From: Rotaria sordida
Lineage: Eukaryota; Rotifera; Eurotatoria; Philodinida; Philodinidae
Direction of reading: 5' to 3'
Length of the DNA stretch: 64,000 bases
NCBI GenBank assembly: GCA_905250125.1
Contig: CAJNOL010000970.1
Coordinates: 1 to 64,000, forward strand
Of this stretch, positions 22,262-32,350 are shown one piece after another (within the stretch, counting starts at the first letter, position 1; every line of letters begins with the position of its first letter). Position numbers and translations under genes: made by a program. The notes under the pieces were generated by a model, which was not told where the DNA came from, did not search any database, and saw only the letters and a list, made by a program, of their open reading frames with translations.

Positions 22262-24257
22262 ATAATAAAGTAACTACTAAACACAAGCATACTGATCTTA
22301 GTGCGTCTATAAATTAAAACAATTTTAATTTTATTCGTTCAATAGTGAATATATCAATACAAATCGTAATTTTCATATTCTGATTTTTATCAAATGAATT
22401 TCAAAATCAATAAAATTTTATCATAGAACTCATTGTAAAGAAAAAACTCAACAACGTTGGATTTATTTCTTTGCTTTTTACTTCGTTATTTAACATGAGA
22501 TTATTTGACAATGATATGATTTGAAGGTTATCAGAAAACACAAAAGTAAATCGTTAAATTATGCTTATCATACTAATGCAGAACATACAGTAATAATGTC
22601 ACTTTCTTTTCTAAATTGATGGATTTTGTTTTTTCCTCATGTGTATATGGTTATTTCTTACAAATGAGAAAAAAAAGATGTATACATCACTTCAGTGATC
22701 AATATTTTCATTAAAAAAATGCTATGAGGAATATGATCATCGAACGAGAAAAAACAAAGACATATGTTTAAGTTCTGTTCTCAATATATGACTATATGTG
22801 AATTTGCTATTTTTGCTTGGAATAAATTTGTTCGATAAAAGAATGAGACATTAAAATTAAGATTTATTGATCATCGAAATTTACCATTGTTCTGCAAAAA
22901 ATAAGAATCTGAATAATTCTAATCTCAATGATAAATCATCTCAAAAAAGAAAGTTCATATTTGTTAATTAAAAAATTTCGTTTATGAAAAAGTAAATAAT
23001 AAAGACGATAATTACCACTGAAATTAACCATTCAAAATAATTTATTTAATTATCTATTAATAATTACATTCATCATGATATAGAACTAATCAATATAAAT
23101 CTAAACTCAAATGTCATTGTCATTATCATTATGATTATGTCAATTGATTCAATGTTTCTAAAACTTTGATACTCTAGAAAGTTTTCGATTAAGTCATGAA
23201 GAAAATATTTATCACTTCTATTTCGTTTGTTTCTTGAATACATTCATTCCATTGTGTTCGACAATGATTATATTTTTTTAAAATTTGACTTGTTTAATAG
23301 TTTGTTAAAAGTAAACTTCAAATGTAATAACAATAGTAACAATTAATAAGGGTGTTGGCAAGGGTGTAGGCCTTGTCTTTATCTCCATCCACACGCACAC
23401 CCCGGTTCGATCTTGAGATCTCTCCGTCTCGAGTTAGTCTTCTCTCGATCATCGATCGAGATCGGCATATTCTCGATTAATAACTAACCGAGAAGTAATT
23501 TAGAAAAAAAGATACGAAAATACACAAGTGTTGCATGTCCAGTCGAGTCATCTATATGTAGCTGTATGTGCAAAGCAGAACGATGAATGAATAATCAGCA
23601 AACAGAACACAACAAATTCCTAACACGAGACATTTTCGTGAGAGAGCCCGCAACACATTATTTTTGTGTGCATCAATTATTTTTCTATCATTTCTATTTG
23701 TCTCACCCATCTTATCATTAGTTATGAATGATTTTATCGTGAACAATATGTTTCGTTGATTTCTTACTCAGATTTTCCTCTCATTACATGCATTTCTTTC
23801 TAATCTATTTGAATTAGATCTGATCATCCGATAGATTTGACAAGTAAAACAGTAGTTATCATCCCAATTATACCAAACATCTCTTAATAAAAGTGAAAAC
23901 AAGACATCAATATCATTTTCTAACTCTCATATTCATACTTACTCATCCCAAAAAATCATCGTATGAAAACCAAAATAGATAGAATATTGATCGATATTAA
24001 CTAAGACAAGCAAATTTACTCATTTACTTCCTTGAGACTTTTCTATTGATTATAATCAAGTTTGTTCTCTGTAGATACTCATAGATAACTTTATTTTTTT
24101 CTTGTCTTCGCTTAAAATAGTGTAAAACTGACATTTTTATATTGTTGATTCAAATATACTGATATCAAATTTTTATTGATGATTGAATGAATGAAAGAGG
24201 CAAGAGATATAATTAAATAATACTTAGCAGTACTCAAAAGTAGTGGCGGAGATACTT
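22262..24257. other. AT-rich intergenic region with one telomere-like island
   Basis: No complete gene. Only the island at 23350-23403 stands out. A 64-codon minus-strand frame at 23552-23746 has no recognisable feature. Confidence 0.45.
23350..23403. repeat. Telomere-like island 10
   Basis: GGGTGTTGGCAAGGGTGTAGG, an 18-base spacer, then CCATCCACACGCACACCCC. G-rich then C-rich order. It is immediately followed by a GATCTTGAGATCTC palindrome and ATCGATCGAGATCG-type sequence. Confidence 0.6.
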
Positions 24258-24926
24258 TATTTTCTTACAGAAGGCTTGAAAAAATTTTCTTTTTTTATAG
24301 GGTGTTTGAGAAAACGAAGCTCTATTTTTCTGTACTATTTCATTCCTATTTAACTAGTATCATAATAATAAAATTTCGAGAAGAACTAGTTTTGTGTAAA
24401 AAATTTTCATCCATGTACATTTTTATTTTTGGTTGTTTCTTTGTTCTTCTCTTATCTTTCCTTTCTTCTTTCTTCTTTCTTTTCTCGTTTCTTCTAATAG
24501 CTAATCTTTCATAAATATGGTTCACGTAGTCTATCACAGACAATAGTAGTAAAATAAAAATAAAAATATCAAACAAGTTCAGCAACTTTTTATTCCATCA
24601 ATACACGATTAAATTTCACATATTCAAGAAACAAACTGGACAGGTATCTTAAAATATATATTTATACAAATCTATATGTGAAAGACTAGGCATTAGAAGA
24701 GACGAAAAAAGAAAGAAGAAAGGAAAGATAAGAGAAGAACAAAAAAACAACCAAAAACAAAAATGCACATGGATGAAAATATTTTACACAAAACTAGTTC
24801 TTCTCGAAATTTTATTATTATGGTACTAGTTAAATAGGAATGAAATAGCACAGAAAAATAGAACTTCGTTTTCTCTGTCATCCCATAAAAAAAGAAAATT
24901 TTCTCAAGCCTTCTCTAAGAAAATAT
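24258..24926. repeat. Long inverted repeat, about 250-base arms
   Basis: Arms about 24258-24513 and 24677-24926 are reverse complements with about 90 percent identity by eye, including AGAAGAACTAGTTTTGTGTA in both. The loop is about 160 bases. Short open frames on both arms (for example 24302-24514) are mirror copies of each other and are not genes. Probably a fold-back or MITE-type element. Confidence 0.85.
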
Positions 24927-25927
24927 TTTTGGGTATCCCTAAATATATTCTGATTATAAATGATCATATTTATAATTGTAAATAATGAACGAGTAAAAGA
25001 GTACCCATGTCGTCACTTTTTTATAGATACCGCCCGTCTCTGACGGTTTTTTCACTTTAAAAAATTTTCAATAAAAATATAGGTATAATATTTTGTTCTG
25101 AAAAAGATACATTTTTTTCTTGATAAAGGAACTATCAGACAACCCCATACATCCTTAAAATACCTAAATTGTAGAATTTGACAGATAGCGCTGTAAAATT
25201 TTATCATTCGTAAAAACACTCGATAATGACTCAGTGATCAACTGTTATTCTTTTTCATTTTATAACTTCTTGTCACATAAACTAGAAGATTATTTCGATT
25301 ATTCCCTGTAATGTATACTATAGAATATTAATAAACTCGAAAATGAACGTTTACTCTTTCGTGAATTATTATTTTCACATCTTGCGACGAAGATGAAAAC
25401 TTCAACTGTTTTTTTTCTTTTCATAGTGTGTGCATATGATAAGACAATATGAAAAATAATACAGCTTAAGGGGATACACAAATTCCACTGCGAAATATAT
25501 AAAATCAATTTTTTAAATAAATTTCAAATTTAACGATCATTGGGTAATTTTTTATAACTTCTTTTAGAGAATAAGATCCAAAGGATGTTTTTTTTAAGGA
25601 TCGAACTAAGCATCCATGCTTATTTTTTTTTGTGAGTTTTTTTAGGTTGGTTATAATTTTTTTTTATTGAACACTATCATACATCAAGTTTTGAATTAAT
25701 AATCTGTTGATGGATACACGTAATGTTCAACTGATCAATGTGTGTCAACATTTATTAATTTTTTGTAGGAAAATCTAGTAAGTCGTATTATCTAGAAAAA
25801 TACTTGATAGCTAGGAATAATTCGAAATTATTAAATTCTAATAATAGAAATCAACAAATTATATGGATTTCTATTGAATTCTTTTGTAAATGGTTTTTAT
25901 CATTCTCATGGATGTTTTTTTATTTAA

Positions 25928-26458
25928 CCCTTTAAGTACCAGCGTCCTGAATTCAGGACACTTTTTTAAGCATCTTAATTTTTGAATAACTTGCGAGCGT
26001 GAAACGATATCGAAGTGCGGCTTTCGCTATGATATAGAAGACACTTCGATACATACATCTATATAAGACTTATAACCCTAATGAGGTCACTCAGGTAGTA
26101 AACTTGATGGGTTTTTGGAACATCACCTTCATTCTAAACAGGAGGGTGGATAGTGCTCTTTTGCGGTCCTCAAAATATTTCGGTTTTCCGTGTTGGAATC
26201 AAGTTAGGTGTGACTCCTAGTGATACTACAAAAGTTGATTTTTGGGCGACCCTCTTCGGATTTTTAGGGCCCCCCGCAGGTACCCCCCCCCCCCCCTCAG
26301 GAAAGGTCAAAGTACTTCTTCATCATTCCCGTGGGAAGTACGTACAGGCATGGGCCGAAAATGACTTTGAAGCTTTTTTAAAAATTGCACTATGAGTGTC
26401 TTACGTATGACAATTTATAGAAATTTTTCTCACAGGCAAAGTTATGGTACTTAAAGGG
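25928..26458. mobile_element. piggyBac-like MITE at a TTAA target
   Basis: 531 bases with 14-base terminal inverted repeats CCCTTTAAGTACCA. It is flanked by TTAA on the left (25924-25927) and TCAA on the right (26459-26462), a one-base decay of TTAA. The paired palindrome arm retains the unoccupied site as a single TTAA at 26975-26978. TTAA duplication with CCC-starting ends is characteristic of piggyBac-class elements. Internal sequence is unusually GC-rich for the window and has a 15-base C run and an 80-codon frame at 26153-26395 with no transposase features. Confidence 0.85.
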
Positions 26459-27002
26459 TCAATTTAGTCTTTCGTTTTCTTACGAGAGAATTGAAATGAG
26501 CACATTAAGTTAGCATCAGAATTTCTTTACTTATTCAAAAGTTAAAATAAAATTTTCAAATCAAAACTTTTTCCTAAATTATAAGTTGTCATTGGAAGAA
26601 AGATCAATATGAATAGTAATATGAACCATTTTGATTCAATATCTGGTGTTTCTTCAGGAATATAGTATAATTCTGAATCGCGCAAAAACAATTTAAAATA
26701 TATCATCTTCGAACCTCGAGATAATTTAACTTAAGTATTTAGATTTTTTTCCTGTGTTTTAAAATTAAAAGTTGGATTCCTGAAGAAGTATCCGATATTA
26801 AATCAGAGTGGTTCATATTACTATTCATATTGATCTATCTAACAGTAACAACTTATAATTTAGGAAAAAGTTTCGATTTACAAATTTTATTCTAACTTTT
26901 GAATAAGTGAAGAAATTCTGACAATAACTTAATGTACTTATTTCAATTTTCTCTTAATAAACAGAAAGACTAAATTAAATAAAAAGCATATGTAAATGCT
27001 CA

Positions 27003-27282
27003 TGTAAAAATATTTAGGAAAATCAGATTATCAATCTATCATAATGGCACTATTATAACTTGATTTTAATCGGTTTTTTCTATATAAAAAAATCAAAATG
27101 TTCGCATTTTGATTTTTTCGTAATCGATTATAATGAATTTTAAAAAAACAGTTAAAAAAGATTAAGAAAAAATCAAAATCCGAAAATTTTGATTTTATTA
27201 TATAGAAAAATCAGGTTATAATAGTGCCATTATAATCGATTAATAATCTCATTTTTCCAGTCTTCTTTTTTTTACATGGGCA
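27003..27282. repeat. Hairpin element inside the right palindrome arm
   Basis: Ends resemble CATGTAAAAA and its complement. Inner arms around TAATGGCACTATTATAAC (27040-27062) and GTTATAATAGTGCCATTA (27212-27232) are inverted copies. ATCAAAAT/ATTTTGAT motifs add smaller hairpins within. No coding capacity. The corresponding position in the left arm lacks it. Confidence 0.7.
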
Positions 27283-27569
27283 ATAAAAACCATTCACGAA
27301 ATATTCAACAGAAATCCATATAATTTGTTGATTCCTATTAATAGAATTCAATAGTTTTGAATTCCTAGCTATCAAGTATTTTTACCAGATATCACGACTT
27401 ACTAGATTTTCCGATCAAATATGAGCTCTTTTTGTTATGTCTGTAGGCTAATATTGTTTGTTTAGTATTTTTTTAAATTTTTTTAAAAATAAAGTGCCAA
27501 AAAATAATCAAATATTGCAAAAGAACTAATTGTGCTATGAAAGAATTAAGGAATCAGACAGCCAATATT

Positions 27570-27675
27570 AGAAACCGGATCAATTGAAGAAACTGCCGGA
27601 TAACCACGGTTAACCGGCGGTATCCCCCACAGTTATACGATCGGTATACCGGCGGTTTTTTACCGGTTTTGACCA
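27570..27675. repeat. CCGG-rich cluster
   Basis: About 100 bases with repeated ACCGG/CCGGT and CGGCGGT motifs in both orientations (AACCGGCGGTATCCCCC; GTATACCGGCGGTTTTTTACCGG). It is an isolated GC-rich patch in AT-rich DNA. Clusters of ACCGGTTAA-like motifs are known from subterminal regions of some hAT-type elements, but no transposase or termini were found here. Confidence 0.5.
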
Positions 27676-28252
27676 CATGGGATAAGAGCAAAAGTCTTTT
27701 CTTTTTCTGTCAACTATTAAATAATTATATTGATTTTGATAGAAAACGATGATATATCGTCAAAAGATATATTGATTGTATCCATTCATCCATAAAAATT
27801 CATAGCACTTATTTGATTTTTTTCTATTCACCTGAGGGGTATAGATACAATGTCGTTACCTTAAGAAAATGATATGGCCAAAAATATACCAAAAAAACAT
27901 CATGTTGAGATATAATTGGTCGATTTCTTGCACTAAGAATAAAATATGTGAATATTATTCATGTGGAAAATAATGGTTGAAGAAAGAAATATCAATGATT
28001 TAGATCGAGTGCAAGTTCATGACTAACTCTAGAGAATAATGATGAGTATTGGAAATTTATGTTCATTTAATTGTAATGTATTCATTTCATTAATTGTTGA
28101 ATATATTATTGTAGAATATACAGTTTATTTTATTTGTTTTTTTTTCAATTTTACAACTTATATGTTGCATAAAAATGACGATTATTTACGTTTTCTTTTG
28201 ACATTGAACAAAATCTATTCATAGTCATATATTTTCTTTTTCATAGATCAGT

Positions 28253-29854
28253 ATGTCAAACCGTCATACCGTCGTTCTCTTTCTCAGCTTCCTGGTGCTT
28301 TTGCTCATCTACGAAACATCGTAAGTTATGAATGCTTCATGATCATTTTTCATCTTAATATAAGTTCATCAATCTAAATTCTACTGAATTCGTAATCAAT
28401 CGATTGTTTATTAAAAAGAAAATAAAAACAAGAGAAATTTAGACATAGTAAAGATATTGTACATATTTTCTATATCTCAAAGATTATTATTATAAGTGAA
28501 AATAGTAGAGACAAGAACGTGTATGTATTGATTTTATATGAGAAGAAGAAAAAGAATCTATTCCATTTCATTAATAAATATGCTCGAAAACGACAGGGAA
28601 AAAATTTTTGATTTGTTTTTTTTTTTGATGAATTTTATTGAATATCGATTTGAACATATCATATACATGATATAAATGAAATTTTATTTATATTTACATA
28701 TTTAAAGGTTCCATCTTGTTGTTCTTACCTTATTCTTTCTTGCTGCTTTACTAAATGTATTCAAATCTCCTACTTCGCAATTATGGCTTCTAGCTGTTGT
28801 TACAAGTGAATATTCGATTATCTTTGCTGGACTTACAAGTTTATTACTACTGACTAATTTCTATGCAGTCTCATTTACATTAGTTGGAACAATACTTGGT
28901 TTAATAGCTTTAGTTTTGTTTCTATTACCTATTAGAGATGCTTATTTTATTGCTCAAAAATTACCATCGGATTTGGAAAAAGCTTTTCGACAGATGAAAA
29001 ATGTTACAATCAAAAACGATCAAAAACTTATCAATAGACCTTTTAACATCTTTAAATTCTTACAAACTATACCAAAAGTATCGTTTCGTACATTAACATA
29101 TGTAACTTATGATGATGCTACTTTGACTTTGGATTTCTATGAATCAGTCGTGACAGGTAAACGACCTTGTGTGATTGTCATACATGGTGGTTCTTGGATT
29201 GGTGGTAATAGTAAACAATTGCCAGAACTCAATAGACATCTAGCACAAGTAGGTTATCATTGTGCAGCTATTAATTATCGTTTAGCTCCACAATGGAAAT
29301 GTCCTGCTCCAATAGAAGATACTGCTGCTGCTTTAACTTACTTACGTCAACATGCTGATGAATTGAATATTGATCAAAATAATTTTGTATTACTTGGTCG
29401 ATCAGCTGGTGGACAAATAGCATTATTAGCAGCTTACACAGTTCAACAATCTGGTATCAAAGGTGTCATCAACTTTTATGGACCAGCAGATATGATTTGG
29501 GGATATATGACACCAACGAATCCACTAGTATTGGATTCACGACAAACATTAGCGAGATATATTGGTGGTGATTATTTCGAAATGCCAGACAAATATGCAG
29601 CTAGTTCACCAATTGAATTTGTCAATCGACAAACTGTACCTACTCTTATCTTTCATGGTCTCCCTGATTCACTCGTATTCTATGAACATAGTCGTCGTCT
29701 CGATGCGAAATTACATCAAAATGATGTACCACATTATTATCTTGAATTACCATGGGCAACACATGGTTTTGATTACAATCTAAATGGTCCTGGTGGACAA
29801 CTGTCAACCTATGCAATCGACTATTTCCTTAATGTTGTTACTAACCAACAATAA
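28253..29854 (+). CDS. Membrane-anchored alpha/beta hydrolase (esterase), 404 aa, 2 exons
   Basis: Exon 1 is 28253-28320 and exon 2 is 28708-29854. The junction is GT-AG with a split Ser codon, giving 404 residues. The N-terminus has hydrophobic segments (about residues 7-20, 24-36, 45-65 and 68-95), so the enzyme is probably anchored in the ER or plasma membrane. The catalytic part has the oxyanion-hole HGGSW at 182-186, the nucleophile elbow GRSAG with Ser255, Asp343 (in LPDSLV) and His375 (in THGFDY), a complete triad. The layout resembles the BD-FAE/hormone-sensitive-lipase-like esterases that cleave carboxyl esters of lipids or xenobiotics. The substrate cannot be deduced. No disablement is seen. 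Confidence 0.9.
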
Positions 29855-30512
29855 ACTTTTTCTCTAACGACTATATTGTATTAATAAATAAACATTTACT
29901 AATCTTTGTCATGTGTCACTGTTTTCAGCATTATTGTTAGATGTATTAAACTTTTCTCTATATGAAATCGATTTTTATCATATTAATATTCGTTTTGATT
30001 AATTGAAAAACAAAATACATAACAAAAAATGACTATTTGTTCTTTCTAGACCGCTCGAAATCGATCATATGTACAATATTATAATTAACTTTGAGTTCAA
30101 TACATATACTTCTTCGAATCGAATAATATAGATTGCCTTTAACTATGAAGATTTTAGTCAAGAAAATCTTTGTTTGATTTTTTTATTTTGATCATGATGA
30201 TGTTTTTGTTGATTTACGTTAGTGTGAATAAATCAATATGATTTAGAGTTTTGATGAAGAGAAAATTATTGTCATTGATCAATTAAAGTTTACATTATTT
30301 TCAGATATTATTCTCTAATGATTTTAATTTGAGATAACACTTCAATGTGTATCGAGTTATAATTTTAAAGATTATGAAAATTGAAGAAGTTTTGCCATTG
30401 TGGTTGCAAATCTAAACATATTTTCATCATCATATGAGACTGAATGCAATACATTCATAGACACTCTTCTACACCGTCAATCTGGAACATCTATTATGGA
30501 ACCAGGACTCTC
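29855..30512. other. Intergenic region between hydrolase and island 11
   Basis: An AATAAATAAAC polyadenylation signal at 29882 ends the hydrolase gene. The rest is AT-rich with no exon seen. Confidence 0.5.
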
Positions 30513-30592
30513 GATGTGGGAGTGGATGCAGATGTGTGTGTTGATAGAAAACTCACGCTCATCCCCATCCCTACATCGACACCCACACCCAC
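30513..30592. repeat. Telomere-like island 11
   Basis: GATGTGGGAGTGGATGCAGATGTGTGTG, a short spacer, then CATCCCCATCCCTACATCG and CACCCACACCCACA. G-rich then C-rich order, 80 bases from the UGT pseudogene end. Confidence 0.65.
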
Positions 30593-30673
30593 AATAAATA
30601 ATCATTTAGACATCAGAAACTAGAAATATGATGTTTTCCCCTTGGAATACATTCTATTTCAAATACTTCTATA

Positions 30674-32350
30674 TCAATCCATTTTTTTCTTTCGACCTCG
30701 TTTACAACATCTTACAAATAAATATAAAATGATTGTCATAGGTAATACAATAAAAATAAACACTAAATCAAGCATATAACGTTGATAAAACGGTAGTGTA
30801 CTATGAAATGGTTCATACCGACTCAAATCACCATTTAAACTTATTAAAAGTTCAATTTCTTCAATAGTACGTTTCACACCACTGGCATGTTTCATCTCAA
30901 GTGACATTAAACGAGCTGCTTGCTCATACGTCATGTTTCTCCACATGGTAGATAGTTTTGTTGTTACACTACTAGCTAGAAAAGTATAATCATGATAATC
31001 ATGTGGTTTTAGAAATGATTCTAGTAGAGAGGGTGGTTCGAATAACGATTATCCAACACCAGAATTTTGAATTGCCATTGAGTTTAGAAATTGATCGGTG
31101 TGTATTGGTAAGCATAACATAAGTTTTTGAAAATAAATTCCTTCTACAATTGAACCCATACCACAATGACTTAAATATAGATTAACTGAAGTCTGTTGTA
31201 AAATTCATTTTTGTTGAACAAATTGATGTTCAATTTTAATTCGTTGATCATCCACCAAAATTCGTCGATATTCAACATTTTGTATCTCAGTGAATACAAT
31301 TTGATAATTATTATAATTTCTACCACGAAACGCCAATATGACACAAGCCGAATCTGTTTGTAATAGAAATTCGACCAAACCATGAATCAAATTCTTCATT
31401 CTATCGAGTCTAATAATACCCGTACTACCAAAAGCTACATAGAGAATCGAATTCATTGGTTTGAATTTAATCCACCTTGTAAGATCATTATCAACATGAT
31501 CGATCGATGATTCATCTATAAATCCACCAAGATATTTCGTAAGATGATGTGAATACGATGGTGGATAGAGTGTTGGTGGTATACCAATTAAATTCAAACA
31601 GTTCGATTGCGTAAATAGCAGATTTCTTAATGTGAAAGTATCATAAAATGGTCCTGGTATTTGAGGAAATTATTGGAAAATTATGTAGAATGATTCTATT
31701 AATTTATTGAAAATGCTTATTATCAAATGTGAATAAAAAGCAACATTATAAACGCGATATTTGAATTCAGTTATCTGTTTTGATGATAGTGACAAACAAC
31801 TAATTGGTAGATTTACATCAAAAATATTCGATTTGATTTCTGCTCTCTGTATGACACAAGATGTGTTGGCTTTTTGACATAAAGCATGAGCACCTAAGAC
31901 TAATGAATTACTAATGATGACATCAAACTGGTCAGACATTAATACATGCACTGCTTTATGCATAAATACATTTGTAGTTCGGCTAACTGTTGGTATCATA
32001 TAAAATAGACTATCAAATAATGAATGATTCATAAAATATTCAATAATATCTTGTTGTATTTTGTTTTCTTCCATAATTGCATCGGTTGAATCATTTGTAA
32101 AGATCAATTGAAATGAAGATCTATTCGAATACATTTCAGTATTAATATACGATTGTGCTAATACTTCCGTAATAAAAGTTACATTATGATTCTTCATTGC
32201 TTTCACTAATTCAAACATTGGAATAGAATGACCAGCTGCACCAAAGCTAAGAAACAATGCGTTCAAACTGAATGCTTGAGGAATGATTGTTAATAATAAA
32301 AGAAATAATAAATTCATGTGAACCATGATACACATGGCAATAAATAGCAC
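30674..32350 (-). pseudogene. UDP-glucuronosyltransferase with three in-frame stops
   Basis: One continuous minus-strand frame encodes a full-length UGT of about 558 codons without a frameshift. It is interrupted by stops at 31672-31670 (TAA), 31207-31205 (TGA) and 31051-31049 (TAA). The order is a hydrophobic signal peptide (LLFLLLLTIIPQAFS), an acceptor-binding N-terminal half beginning LFLSFGAAGHSIPMFELV, a donor half with LYVAFGSTG and a signature-like segment LSHCGMGSIVEGIYF, then a C-terminal transmembrane helix (about 30770-30720) and a short Lys/Arg tail. Active UGTs conjugate glucuronate or glucose to lipophilic compounds in the ER lumen. The usual donor-site HGG and DQ-type residues are partly altered. 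The start could be 32350 or a Met about ten codons later. Likely a recently dead gene. Confidence 0.87.

Larger units (their letters stand above)
25768..27412. repeat. Large broken palindrome with nested insertions
   Basis: The outer left segment 25768-25927 pairs with 27283-27412, and the inner left segment 26463-26672 pairs with 26770-26974. The centre is about 100 bases. Together these make an original palindrome with arms of about 370 bases. The left arm is split by a piggyBac-like MITE (25928-26458). The right arm is split by a separate hairpin (27003-27282). Because the two arms are copies, each shows the empty site of the other's insertion. Confidence 0.85.

Noticed and set aside
24302-24881. 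Frames in both arms of the inverted repeat (70 and 62 codons, nearly identical)
   Set aside because: They are the same sequence read on the two palindrome arms, hydrophobic from T-rich codons, with no homology I recognise.
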